Assembly (NCBI GenBank): GCA_024276425.1
Contig: JAJRXF010000180.1
Coordinates: 16,265 to 80,264, forward strand
Source of the DNA: Actinomycetes bacterium
Lineage (GTDB): Bacteria > Actinomycetota > Acidimicrobiia > Acidimicrobiales > SZUA-35
Length of the DNA: 64,000 nt
Reading direction: 5' to 3'
Shown here piece by piece: positions 35,153 to 43,411 of the stretch. A program made the position numbers and the translations under genes. Position 1 is the stretch's first letter; each line of letters begins with the position of its first letter. Below the pieces are notes generated by a model. It was not told the origin of the DNA. It made no database searches and saw only the letters and a list, made by a program, of their open reading frames with translations.

Positions 35153-36408
35153 GATATGTCGAAAAGCTCTCGAAGTGCTTCGGCCAGACGGTCACCACGT
35201 CGCGAACCGGCAGCGTCGCGAAGCTGGATCGAGGGATCATGGAGCATTTTGGCAACAACGGCATGGGTCAAGGCTTCGACTGCTTCGAACTCCGCCTCAC
35301 TGAGGTTCTTGAGACGTTTCTGATAGTGCTCAACCTCGCCTCGACGAATGGCCTCTGCCTTGCGATGAAGCTGCCCAAGAAGCGGGGCCACCTCGGTTGC
35401 GCTTCTAGCTGATCGATAGCGAATGACCTCGTCGACGACGACTAGCCGAGCCTCTGCGGCTTGCTTGTGTCGCTCTTGAAGCCCTCGGTTGGCAAACTCC
35501 TGTAGATCACGAAGAGTAAGCAGGCTGACCCAGTCAAGCTGGGTGACCTCGGGGTCGACGTCATGGGGCACGGCCAGGTCGAGAATGAGCATTGGCTCAC
35601 GAGAGCTGGTGCGGGCACCCTCAATATCAGCCGTGCTAATCACGATCCCGGGGGCCCCCGTTGCACTAATGACCACATCTGCCTCGGCTAAGGCCAAAGG
35701 CAGGTCACGAAACGGAGTGGTTTCCCCACCCAAGGTCTGCGCAATGGCTGAGGCCTTGGATGCTGTGCGGTTGGTTACGACAAGATTGACATCTACCGAG
35801 CGAGACAGGGCCGTTGCCACCCCAGCGCCGACCTCACCGGCACCAACGAGGAGTACGCGCTTCCCGTCAAGATCTCCACCGCTTTCCGCTACCAAACTAA
35901 CCGCGGCCTGAGAAATGGACGCGGTACGCCGGCCAATGGCCGTGTCGGTACGGACTCGACGCCCCGCCCCGATCGCTGATGAGAAAAGCGAATCGAGAGC
36001 CCTTCCAACCACACCCTCAGCCTTGGCCGTCTCCCAGGCGGTCCGAATTTGACCAAGAATCTCATGCTCGCCCAGAACAGCGGAATCAAGCCCAGCGGCT
36101 ACTTCAAACAGGTGCCTAACGGCGTCATCGTGGTAGTGAACATACAGGTGATCACTGAAGTCATCCGGATCGACACCGGTGATGATCGAAAAGGCGTTTC
36201 GGACCTCCCGGTAGGCATCGTGGAACTGCTCGGCGTGAACGTAGACCTCGGTTCGATTGCAGGTTGCCAATAGCACGGCTTCACTAACGAACTCACCACC
36301 AGTCAACTCGCCAAGCGCCTTTGGAACCCGATCGGCCGGCAAATTCATGCGCTCCAATAGATCGAGGGGCGCAGAGCGGTAATTCAGGCCAATGGCGACG
36401 ATAGACAT
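35149..36408 (-). CDS. hemA: Glutamyl-tRNA reductase
   Basis: First committed enzyme of the C5 pathway, reducing glutamyl-tRNA to glutamate-1-semialdehyde with NADPH. The 419-residue protein shows GLNYRSAPLDLLERM, the catalytic Cys in LATCNRTEVYV, and the dinucleotide motif VLLVGAGEVG. A C-terminal dimerisation helix region is intact. The ATG has AGGGAG a few bases upstream. It heads the haem operon and is preceded by a large hairpin at 36440-36491. Confidence 0.96.
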   Translation of the reverse strand: MSIVAIGLNYRSAPLDLLERMNLPADRVPKALGELTGGEFVSEAVLLATCNRTEVYVHAEQFHDAYREVRNAFSIITGVDPDDFSDHLYVHYHDDAVRHLFEVAAGLDSAVLGEHEILGQIRTAWETAKAEGVVGRALDSLFSSAIGAGRRVRTDTAIGRRTASISQAAVSLVAESGGDLDGKRVLLVGAGEVGAGVATALSRSVDVNLVVTNRTASKASAIAQTLGGETTPFRDLPLALAEADVVISATGAPGIVISTADIEGARTSSREPMLILDLAVPHDVDPEVTQLDWVSLLTLRDLQEFANRGLQERHKQAAEARLVVVDEVIRYRSARSATEVAPLLGQLHRKAEAIRRGEVEHYQKRLKNLSEAEFEAVEALTHAVVAKMLHDPSIQLRDAAGSRRGDRLAEALRELFDIS

Positions 36409-36439
36409 GGAACTCCCTGGGCGAACGGCGGCGGCCGCT

Positions 36440-36491
36440 GTTGGGGTGGAACCCAGTCAACCCGAAGAACGCTGCGCTTCCACCCCTCAAC
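36440..36491 (-). promoter_or_regulatory. Long hairpin in the hemA leader
   Basis: GTTGGGGTGGAA (36440-36451) pairs with TTCCACCCCTCAAC (36478-36491), leaving two unpaired bases on the right arm and a loop of 26 bases. On the minus strand it lies 31-83 bases before the hemA start. No T-run follows, so it is not a simple intrinsic terminator; a leader structure or the end of the upstream transcript are both possible. The rest of the 170-base gap between the acyl-CoA synthetase and hemA shows nothing else I can name. Confidence 0.45.
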
Positions 36492-36578
36492 CTGGTCCCA
36501 ATGTCGGGTACCTACCGGAGCTGCGGTGTCAAGCATGACCCGACACAGCACATCAACCTGGTCTCAGCGCCTATCTGG

Positions 36579-38135
36579 TCAGGAATCAGGCAGATCCTGG
36601 CGTCGGAGCTTTCCGATTGTGCTGATCGGCAACTCCAGCACGGGGCTGATACGCGTCGGCACCTTGTAACGCGCGAGTTCGGTGCCACAATGCTCTCGCA
36701 ACAGGTGTGGGTCGATCGTGTGGTCGGCCGCAGCCACGACATAGGCGACGATTCGCTCGCCGGTTGTGTCATCGGGTTCTCCCCTAACTGCGGCTGCGAC
36801 CACAGACGGATGAGAAACCAGGGCTGTTTCAACCTCGGTCGGGTGCACATTGAAACCCGAAACGATGATCAGATCCTTGATACGAGTCATGATTGCGAGC
36901 CGACCGAAGTCATCAACAACAGCTAAATCGCCGGTCCGAAGCCAGCCGTTTTCGGTTTGGCTGGATGAGACAATTTCACCATCACCGCCCTCACCTAGTA
37001 CCCAGTAGCCCGGAGACAGCATTGGACCCCGTACCCAAATCTCACCAACGTCGCCCACCAATACATTGTTTCCCTGAAGGTCAACCAGGCGAGCCTCAAC
37101 GCCGGGCATGAGAGGCCCAACGGATCCGACCGGGGCATCGCTACCCATGCTGGAGGACAGAACTCCACCGGTTTCTGTCAACCCATAGCCTTCTTTAATG
37201 TCAAGTCCAAGCTTGTCTCGTACCTCTAGGGCCAAGGCCGGTTCTAACCGAGCCGCTCCAGATACGGCAAGTTCGACGCTCGTCATGTCAGTTGCTTGGA
37301 TCGTCGGATCCCGAATGAGACTGGCCCACATGGTTGGTGGCCCGACCAAAATGCTGACGGCATTCTCGCGAACCAACTCGCCGATCCGACCAGGACCGTC
37401 ATGATCTTCAAGCACGATGGTCGCTCCGGTTGTGAGGGCCAAGTTGACAATCAGATTGATCCCAAAAACATGGAAGAGGGGGATCACGGCCAGCGCGGTG
37501 TGATGTTGGTTGAAGAAGTCCGGATTGACCGAGATCACCGACAGGATGCTTGTCCGCAAGTTCCGGTGAGTCAGCACGGCTGGTTTGGGATCTCCAGCAG
37601 TCCCCGAGGTAAAAAGGAAGATTGCCGGGTCGTGGTCGGCAACCTCAGCAACTGCTCCTGGTGTCCCCCTTTCAAGGTCGCTGATCGTTGGTACGGAGTC
37701 AAGGTCGTCGCTGGCCCCCTCACCGTGGCCAGCGACGAAACACAACCCATCATCGAGGTCTCCCGAAAGGCCCATGGCGCGCAACTCCGACCAGACCTCA
37801 CATCCAGCAACACCAACAATGATGGAACGGGCTGCTACCGCGTCGAGTTGACGCCGGAGTTCGGCTGGGGGGGATTGAGGGTTCAACGGGACCGTCACCA
37901 AGCCGGCGGTCAGACACGCGAGATAACCAATGACAAAGATCTCGTCGTTTCCCGAAAGCAAAGCAACTCGATCACCGGGCCTGAGACCCGCAGACCTCAG
38001 CGAACCTCGCCAGCGGTCTACCCGCTCCGCCAGGGCGCTATAGCTCGTGGACCGCCCACCGGCGACCAGGGCGACGCGATCCATGGGAGGGGTAGGAAAT
38101 GACTCGGCGAGGTTCACCTCAAGAGTCAAACACAC
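36579..38135 (-). CDS. AMP-dependent acyl-CoA synthetase/ligase
   Basis: A 518-residue ANL-superfamily enzyme that activates a carboxylic acid as acyl-AMP and then acyl-CoA. Motifs seen in order: P-loop FLFTSGTAGDPKPAVLTHRN (about 168-187), GYGLTETGGV (about 323), GWLRTGDLAVVDDFGRL, the hinge region RIKDLIIVSGFNVHP, and the catalytic lysine in ISTIGKLRRQDL at the C-terminus. Substrate cannot be told from the sequence; a fatty or aromatic acid is likely. The frame starts at a GTG at 38135 and is transcribed toward hemA. Confidence 0.88.
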   Translation of the reverse strand: MCLTLEVNLAESFPTPPMDRVALVAGGRSTSYSALAERVDRWRGSLRSAGLRPGDRVALLSGNDEIFVIGYLACLTAGLVTVPLNPQSPPAELRRQLDAVAARSIIVGVAGCEVWSELRAMGLSGDLDDGLCFVAGHGEGASDDLDSVPTISDLERGTPGAVAEVADHDPAIFLFTSGTAGDPKPAVLTHRNLRTSILSVISVNPDFFNQHHTALAVIPLFHVFGINLIVNLALTTGATIVLEDHDGPGRIGELVRENAVSILVGPPTMWASLIRDPTIQATDMTSVELAVSGAARLEPALALEVRDKLGLDIKEGYGLTETGGVLSSSMGSDAPVGSVGPLMPGVEARLVDLQGNNVLVGDVGEIWVRGPMLSPGYWVLGEGGDGEIVSSSQTENGWLRTGDLAVVDDFGRLAIMTRIKDLIIVSGFNVHPTEVETALVSHPSVVAAAVRGEPDDTTGERIVAYVVAAADHTIDPHLLREHCGTELARYKVPTRISPVLELPISTIGKLRRQDLPDS

Positions 38136-38192
38136 TTCTGGGCGAAGATCCTCACATCCTCAAATCGCGGCCAATGCTGCCGATGACAATGG

Positions 38193-38960
38193 GTGATGAT
38201 GGCATTGTCCAAATCCCTATTGGCCACAGCTTCGCGGTCTCGGTTGCGGCTCCTGCTAGCCGTGGTTGTCAGCTTGGGTGCCCTGGCGATGAGTGGATCG
38301 GCTGTGCTAGCGGCCGAGGCTGACGACGAGGTAGCCTTCATCGAGCGAATCAACGATTTGCGCGTCCGTGAGGGGCTCGCTCCGCTTCAAGTTGATAAGG
38401 AACTGGAAACTGCCGCTCGAATCTGGGCTAACCAGATTAGTATCGATGGTGCGCTGTCTCATGCTCCAGACCTATCGGTCGGGGTCTCATCGGAGTGGGC
38501 CAAGCTGGGCGAAAACGTCGGAGTGGCCGACGCTGATCAACTTGATGAACTATTCGACGCCTTTGTGAATAGCCCCGGCCACTACGCCAATCTGACAGAC
38601 CCATCGTTCACCCATATCGGGGTTGGGGTGGTCTATGACCAACAGGGACAAATGTGGACTACTCATCGGTTTATGGCCAAAGTCGAGACCACCACGGTCA
38701 CCCTCGCCCCTACACCAACATCCGAGGTGACCTCCACAACCTTGGTTGCTACGACGTCGGTTCCGTCCTCCACATCAACTGTGCCATCCAGCCAACCGAC
38801 ACCAACCACGACTGAACTCAAGGACCCAACCACAACGGCGGCACCCACGACGACCGAACTCGTTCGATCAGAGAGTGGGCGCAGCCCGTTACAGGTCGTT
38901 CCGACCAAACCAATCGACACCAAAGTATTGGCCGACCTCTTCGCCTCGTTGAGTCGCTAG
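38193..38960 (+). CDS. Secreted CAP-domain (SCP/PR1-like) protein with Thr/Ser/Pro-rich tail
   Basis: A 255-residue exported protein. A signal peptide ends near SGSAVLAAEA (residue about 41). The CAP fold spans about 45-165: FIERINDLRVREGLAPLQVD, then WANQISIDGALSHAPDL with its histidine, LGENVGV and FVNSPGHYANLTDPSFTHIGVG. The remaining 90 residues are Thr/Ser/Pro-rich with repeated TTT and TTE, a cell-wall-spanning style linker. The start may be the GTG at 38193 or the ATG at 38196 or 38199. CAP proteins are secreted and of varied function; none can be assigned. Confidence 0.82.
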   Translation: MMMALSKSLLATASRSRLRLLLAVVVSLGALAMSGSAVLAAEADDEVAFIERINDLRVREGLAPLQVDKELETAARIWANQISIDGALSHAPDLSVGVSSEWAKLGENVGVADADQLDELFDAFVNSPGHYANLTDPSFTHIGVGVVYDQQGQMWTTHRFMAKVETTTVTLAPTPTSEVTSTTLVATTSVPSSTSTVPSSQPTPTTTELKDPTTTAAPTTTELVRSESGRSPLQVVPTKPIDTKVLADLFASLSR

Positions 38961-38964
38961 GTCC

Positions 38965-39060
38965 CTAGTTGTTTGGGACGAGCAGATAGAACTGCAACGC
39001 ACCCGCGATTAGTATTGCTAGTAGGAGAAAGGCCATCAGGGCCACTGTCCTCGCTCTCAT
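38965..39060 (-). CDS. Candidate 31-residue single-helix membrane peptide
   Basis: A short frame of 31 codons plus stop. It begins MRARTVALMAFLLL, has a hydrophobic core of about 20 residues and ends YLLVPNN. Positive residues at the N-terminus and a short polar C-terminus are those of a single-span membrane peptide. It lies between the CAP gene (stop at 38960) and the SAM hydrolase gene upstream on the same strand. There is no strong Shine-Dalgarno sequence. It may be real or chance; I found no way to decide from sequence alone. Confidence 0.35.
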   Translation of the reverse strand: MRARTVALMAFLLLAILIAGALQFYLLVPNN

Positions 39061-39097
39061 CGCTCAACCCGTCTCATGATGAAGCCTGCCTCAAGAT

Positions 39098-40018
39098 TCA
39101 GCCGGTACTCGGTTCGGGGCTCGGCGCCACAGTGGTTGGCTTGGATTGCCCAACAACAGGTGATTGAATAACCACTGGCGAGGGAGCGCTTGTGGGACCA
39201 TCGGCTGCTCGAATCCTGACTTGTGAACCCTCATCGATTGCGAGTTCTAGGGCCGCCGAGCCCTGATCGACAGCGATGGCAAGCAGACCATATGAATCAA
39301 CCACAAGTCCGACTGAACCGGTTGAAATCTCAGCGAAGCTGGTCACTCTCTTGGCTGTGCGGGTGCTCCGCCCTCCCTCAACTTGTACAAACTCACCCCA
39401 AGACTCCAATTCCTTCGGGTCCACATTAAGTTGGACATTGCCAAATCGGTCAACCCAGAGGACCTCGGCCCGAATTGATCCATCATCATCCGCCTGACTA
39501 ACAGGAAGGATGCCCGGAACGAGCCCAGACGGATCGATCGGGGACCCAAGTTCGACCAAAGGTACGCCCTGGCAAAGATGAGCGGCCACGGGCCCAAAAA
39601 TGTCTCGACCATCAAAGGTTGGTCCGGGGGCGCTCAGGTGATAGTTGGTGTTGTCCAATATCACCGCAGCGGTTGCGCCACCGACCAGCGAGACTGCCGG
39701 AGCGAACAGGCCGTTGTCCGGTCCAACCAGATAAGCCTCCCAATCCGCTACTTCGATTGCAATGGGTTTTCGCTCCGTCGCCACGCCCGGATCAACAACC
39801 CCAAGTACTACGCCGGGTGCCATGTATTGCACCGCTCGAGCCAAGGCCAAGCCTCCAGCGCGAATATCGTGAGGCTCGATGTCATGGCTGATATCGATCA
39901 CTCTCACGTCGGGTGCAATCGAGCGAATGACCGATTTGACCACGCCAACAAACTCGTCCTTAAGGCCGTAGTCGGTCAGGAATGAAATTGTTGATCGTTC
40001 CGGGGGCGATGCGCTCAC
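39098..40018 (-). CDS. S-adenosyl-L-methionine hydrolase (adenosine-forming), DUF62 family
   Basis: A 306-residue protein of the SAM hydroxide adenosyltransferase family, which splits SAM to adenosine and methionine and is related to fluorinase. Visible motifs: ISFLTDYGLKDEFVGVVK at the N-terminus, VVDPGVATERKPI (DPGVGT in most members), GPDNGLF, TFDGRDIFGPVAAHL and VDRFGNVQLN. A proline/serine-rich tail of about 35 residues is extra. The ATG overlaps the proC stop as ATGA, so the two are likely co-expressed. Confidence 0.9.
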   Translation of the reverse strand: MSASPPERSTISFLTDYGLKDEFVGVVKSVIRSIAPDVRVIDISHDIEPHDIRAGGLALARAVQYMAPGVVLGVVDPGVATERKPIAIEVADWEAYLVGPDNGLFAPAVSLVGGATAAVILDNTNYHLSAPGPTFDGRDIFGPVAAHLCQGVPLVELGSPIDPSGLVPGILPVSQADDDGSIRAEVLWVDRFGNVQLNVDPKELESWGEFVQVEGGRSTRTAKRVTSFAEISTGSVGLVVDSYGLLAIAVDQGSAALELAIDEGSQVRIRAADGPTSAPSPVVIQSPVVGQSKPTTVAPSPEPSTG

Positions 40019-40818
40019 GCTCCGTCATCCTCGATGGTGGTCCCTAGTTCGAACGACCGTTGGCTCGCAGCCCCCACAGCATCAATCAGGGCTGCCCGAA
40101 TGCCGCTCTGCTCAAGGACTCGTAGGCCCGCAGCCGTCGTTCCCGCCGGGGTTGTGACTGCGGCCCGCAGAACTCCTGGTTCGTCCCCGGTTTCGGCCAG
40201 CATGGCAGCCGCTCCAGTCATTGTTTGTTCGGCCAGGGTTTTGGCGATTGGTCGAGGCAAGCCGGCAGTAACCCCAGCGTCAATAAGGGCTTCCACCATC
40301 AGGAAGAAGTAGGCCGGCCCCGATCCAGATAGCCCGGTCACCGCATCGAGTTGAGCTTCGGTTACCACAACAGCCTTGCCAACGGCTGAGAGGAAGGACA
40401 GCGCCCATGCCAGATCATCATCGGTTGCCATTGACCCGGCGGCCAACGCGGATGCCCCAGCCCCAACCAATGCAGGAGTGTTCGGCATGATCCGAACCAC
40501 CGGGGTGCCTTCGGGAAGTACTGACTCCATCCGAGAAGTGGTGATGCCAGCGGCGACCGATGCCACTCTGGCTGGTTTGGGCAGGGCCTTTGCCGCGGCT
40601 AGAACATGATGAGGTTTGGTGGCCAGAACGGCATCAACCCCTGGCTGGGCGACATCCAACACCTGAACTCCGGGAAACAGGTTCGTGAGGTGTTTCCGCT
40701 GGCCAGGATCCAGATCGACAACTACCAATTCTTCTGGTTTGGCCCAGTTCGCGGCAATCATGCCGCCAAGCAGCGCTTGGCCCATCTTGCCACCACCAAC
40801 CATCTGCAGCTTCGTCAT
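40015..40818 (-). CDS. proC: Pyrroline-5-carboxylate reductase
   Basis: Last enzyme of proline synthesis. The ATG at 40818 gives a 267-residue protein beginning TKLQMVGGGKMGQALLGG, in which the dinucleotide motif sits at the very N-terminus as expected; the frame is open to 40989 but the extension is not family-like. Further features are VRIMPNTPALVGAGASAL and the C-terminal signature VTGLSGSGPAYFFLMVEAL with TPAGTTAAGL. It is coupled to the SAM hydrolase gene. Three short repeats precede it. Confidence 0.93.
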   Translation of the reverse strand: MTKLQMVGGGKMGQALLGGMIAANWAKPEELVVVDLDPGQRKHLTNLFPGVQVLDVAQPGVDAVLATKPHHVLAAAKALPKPARVASVAAGITTSRMESVLPEGTPVVRIMPNTPALVGAGASALAAGSMATDDDLAWALSFLSAVGKAVVVTEAQLDAVTGLSGSGPAYFFLMVEALIDAGVTAGLPRPIAKTLAEQTMTGAAAMLAETGDEPGVLRAAVTTPAGTTAAGLRVLEQSGIRAALIDAVGAASQRSFELGTTIEDDGA

Positions 40819-41047
40819 GACCCCAAAGTTATCGTTACCCGGCTGGGTGTGGACCATTTCAGTGCGCCTTATCAGTGCGCATATCAGTGCGCCTTGATAT
40901 GCCCGGGGCAACAAGCAGAGCCAAGGGCAGGCAAAGAAGCGGTTGGTTGGAGCGGCATTCTGAGGGCTTCCCCGACCCCTATCCAACACCGCCCCAACCG
41001 AACGATGAATCGTACTCTATGACGATGTTTATGTAATTCAACCGTAT
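40819..41047. promoter_or_regulatory. proC upstream region with three TCAGTGCGC repeats
   Basis: TCAGTGCGC occurs at 40859-40867, 40872-40880 and 40884-40892, with start-to-start spacings of 13 and 12 bases. The array lies 41-74 bases before the proC start, a place suited to an operator. The remainder of this 229-base gap, up to the stop of the YbjN-like gene, holds no convincing gene. Confidence 0.4.
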
Positions 41048-41506
41048 TTAAGAGAAATAAGAAGAAAATCCGATACGTAAGGCTGGTCGAAAAAACTGTT
41101 CGATCCATACGTAGATCGACCCAAGCACCCGGTCAAGTTCGCCGGAGTTGACGAGGCTGTTGTCCACATGGCCTTCAAGGTAGATGCCGTCCTCGTCACC
41201 AACGGAGAACTTAGCTCCATAAAGCCGATGGTTCCGTCGAAGTAGATGGGCGAAGAATTCGACCTCATTGTCAATCGGCCACGGCATGACATAGGCCTCG
41301 AAGAAGAGCGTTCTTTGCCCAAGTTCGAACCGGACGGTAGTGAAATCCTTCTCGTTCCCCTCAAGACGAACGAACCAGCGGCGACTGGGGGCCACACGTT
41401 CAACCGAGACTACCGCTGGGTTCGATTCCAGCTGATTGTCAAACCAATGATCAAGAAACTCCTCAAGTCGGTGCAGGTTCTCGTCTGTCTGAAGGTTCGG
41501 TGTCAA
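41048..41506 (-). CDS. YbjN-domain protein downstream of mshA
   Basis: A 152-residue soluble protein of the YbjN family, which has a type III secretion chaperone-like fold. The order mshA then ybjN-like is recurrent in actinobacteria. Diagnostic stretches are LEEFLDHWFDNQL at the N-terminus, FFEAYVMPWP, FAHLLRRNHRLYGAKFSVGDEDGIYLEG and LDRVLGSIYVWIEQFF. The frame opens at a TTG at 41506, 15 bases after the mshA stop. Function in mycothiol biology is not established. Confidence 0.8.
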   Translation of the reverse strand: MTPNLQTDENLHRLEEFLDHWFDNQLESNPAVVSVERVAPSRRWFVRLEGNEKDFTTVRFELGQRTLFFEAYVMPWPIDNEVEFFAHLLRRNHRLYGAKFSVGDEDGIYLEGHVDNSLVNSGELDRVLGSIYVWIEQFFRPALRIGFSSYFS

Positions 41507-41521
41507 CCTAGTGGTCCAAGG

Positions 41522-42841
41522 CTATTCCGAACACGGTGCGAGCGTCCGGGTTGTCACATCGGCATAAATCCGCCGAAGGCGGGCGGCCGAGGTACTCCAG
41601 GTGTAGTCCGCGGCCCGGGCCGCCGAGGACACCGACAGGCGTCGAGCCAGAACCGGGTCACCCAGAATGGCGTCAACCCATTCGGCGTAGAGTGCAGGAT
41701 CTCTAGAGTCCACGAGATAGCCCGTGGTTCCATGTTCGACCAACGTCAGCAAACCACCGACAGCCGACGCAATTACGGGTGTTCCGCACGCCGCCGCCTC
41801 AAGCGCCACCAATCCAAAGGATTCAGAACGACTCGGAACCAAACAAAGGTCGGCGGCTCGATAGAACGTAGACAGCAGGTGGTGAGGTTGTGGGGGCACA
41901 AACCGAACTCGATCGATTAACCCTAGATCACTAACCATCTGCCGGATGCGCTGTACCTCCTGGGCTCCACCAGTCCCGCTCGCGCCACCAACAATCCAAA
42001 GTTTGGCGTCAGCCCGCTCAATTTGCGCCAGCGTAGAGATGGCAACATCCACTCCCTTGAGCGGCTGGATCCGACCAACAAACAGCAGGAATGGAGAGTC
42101 GTCTGCTCCCAGAGCCCAGCGAGCTCCCGCCTGACTCCCAGGGGAAAAGAACGCCTGGTCAACTCCGGGCGTGACAATTTCGACCCGATCCCGATCGACT
42201 TCATAGAACTGGGCCAGCTGCTCAGCCTCCGGTTGACAGTTGGCCAATACCACATCGGCGCAAGCCATCACGTTGGCCTCAGCCAAAGCCCGCGCCTCAG
42301 GCTCCCGATCACCACTGACGGCCTTGACTCGGGCCAGGGTATGGAAGGTGGTGACCAAGGGCAGATCGAGCTTTCGTTTCACAATCTGACCCGCTACCCC
42401 CGAGAGCCAGTAGTTGGCGTGAACTACATCTGGTTGAAACTCGACGAGATCATCGATCACGCCAACCGCAAACTCTTCAACCAGTCCCGGCAGTTGTTCT
42501 TTTGTCGCGTCCGGTGGGCCCGCAGGAATGTGAACAACATCGAAGCCGGGCTCTACCTGAACCCGGCGCTGCAACGAAGCGTCCCAAGCCCGGACATAAA
42601 CCCGACACAGCACACCAGCCTGGGCGAGAGAAGACACCAGCTCGCGAACGTACACATTCATGCCTCCACCATCCCCCGTGCCTGGCTGGGCCAGGGGGGA
42701 CGTGTGCAACGACAAGACGGCTACCCGCCGGACAAAAGGCTTCAAGGCGTCGGCTTTCTCAGTCGGCTTCTCCCGCCGGACGAGCGTAGCAAGGCGTTGG
42801 ATCTCCTCATGAGAGAAAGGTATCCACAGAGACTTCCCCAT
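41522..42841 (-). CDS. mshA: D-inositol-3-phosphate glycosyltransferase (mycothiol synthesis)
   Basis: A GT4-family enzyme that joins GlcNAc to inositol-3-phosphate, the first step of mycothiol synthesis. The diagnostic segment HTSPLAQPGTGDGGGMNVY is near the N-terminus. The GT-B C-terminal half shows LFVGRIQPLKGVD and the sugar-nucleotide motif PSRSESFGLVALEAAACGTPVIAS. The ATG at 42841 gives 439 residues and overlaps the RsiG-like gene by 35 bases; the frame is open further to 43024. Mycothiol is confined to actinobacteria, so this gene supports the lineage call. Confidence 0.93.
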   Translation of the reverse strand: MGKSLWIPFSHEEIQRLATLVRREKPTEKADALKPFVRRVAVLSLHTSPLAQPGTGDGGGMNVYVRELVSSLAQAGVLCRVYVRAWDASLQRRVQVEPGFDVVHIPAGPPDATKEQLPGLVEEFAVGVIDDLVEFQPDVVHANYWLSGVAGQIVKRKLDLPLVTTFHTLARVKAVSGDREPEARALAEANVMACADVVLANCQPEAEQLAQFYEVDRDRVEIVTPGVDQAFFSPGSQAGARWALGADDSPFLLFVGRIQPLKGVDVAISTLAQIERADAKLWIVGGASGTGGAQEVQRIRQMVSDLGLIDRVRFVPPQPHHLLSTFYRAADLCLVPSRSESFGLVALEAAACGTPVIASAVGGLLTLVEHGTTGYLVDSRDPALYAEWVDAILGDPVLARRLSVSSAARAADYTWSTSAARLRRIYADVTTRTLAPCSE

Positions 42842-43340
42842 CTCGATATCTGCGGCCAATTTCGATCTGGATGGTATCGATGCGCTCGTGCAACTGCCGA
42901 CGAACCGACGACAAGGATGCTTCAAACTCGCCAATCCGTTCGCACACCATCCGCAGGGAACCATCATCGAGCGAGTCAACCCCGCTGAGATCACCAGGGG
43001 AGACCACAGCGTCCAACTCCTCAACCAACATGAGAGCGATCGATCCAGGCTCGTTGATCACAACGGCCCGGCCGCTGGTCCCTCGAGACTGACTACTCAG
43101 GATGTCGGGCAAACTAAAGAGCAGGCCGGGTAGATCAGATCCATCCCCCTCGGCACCAGCCCTACGCCGTATTTCATGACCAACAATGTCAAGTCGACCC
43201 TGGGCAACACGCCGAACCAAGGACACATCATTCTCCGCCTGAGCGGCCGTGACTCGGGCCTGGCGAAGATCCGGAAGAGGCCGGGTTGTAATGTCGGTGA
43301 GAATGTCGTCGTCAAGTAGGCGATTCAGCTGTTCGTTCAC
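42807..43340 (-). CDS. rsiG: RsiG-like c-di-GMP-binding anti-sigma factor
   Basis: A 177-residue helical protein carrying two copies of the E(x)3S(x)2R(x)3Q(x)3D motif by which Streptomyces RsiG binds cyclic di-GMP. Copy 1 is exact: E36, S40, R43, Q47, D51. Copy 2 is E140, S144, R147, H151, D155, with His in place of Gln. In Streptomyces RsiG holds the flagellar-type sigma factor WhiG inactive when c-di-GMP is bound. The partner sigma factor is not in this window. Start is a GTG at 43340; the gene overlaps mshA downstream by 35 bases. Confidence 0.85.
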   Translation of the reverse strand: MNEQLNRLLDDDILTDITTRPLPDLRQARVTAAQAENDVSLVRRVAQGRLDIVGHEIRRRAGAEGDGSDLPGLLFSLPDILSSQSRGTSGRAVVINEPGSIALMLVEELDAVVSPGDLSGVDSLDDGSLRMVCERIGEFEASLSSVRRQLHERIDTIQIEIGRRYRDGEVSVDTFLS

Positions 43341-43411
43341 TTCTACAGGCTAGCCGAATGATTGCTGTCACCCGTCCAGGTGACTGTCTGGTACCAGTCT
43401 CAGGGGCGGGA

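Noticed and set aside
40819..40989. N-terminal extension of proC
   Set aside because: The dinucleotide motif should be at the N-terminus; the extension adds 57 unrelated residues and covers the repeat array.
42023..42988. Plus-strand open frame of 321 codons opposite mshA
   Set aside because: It mirrors mshA and part of the RsiG-like gene; the product is low-complexity and unlike any known protein.
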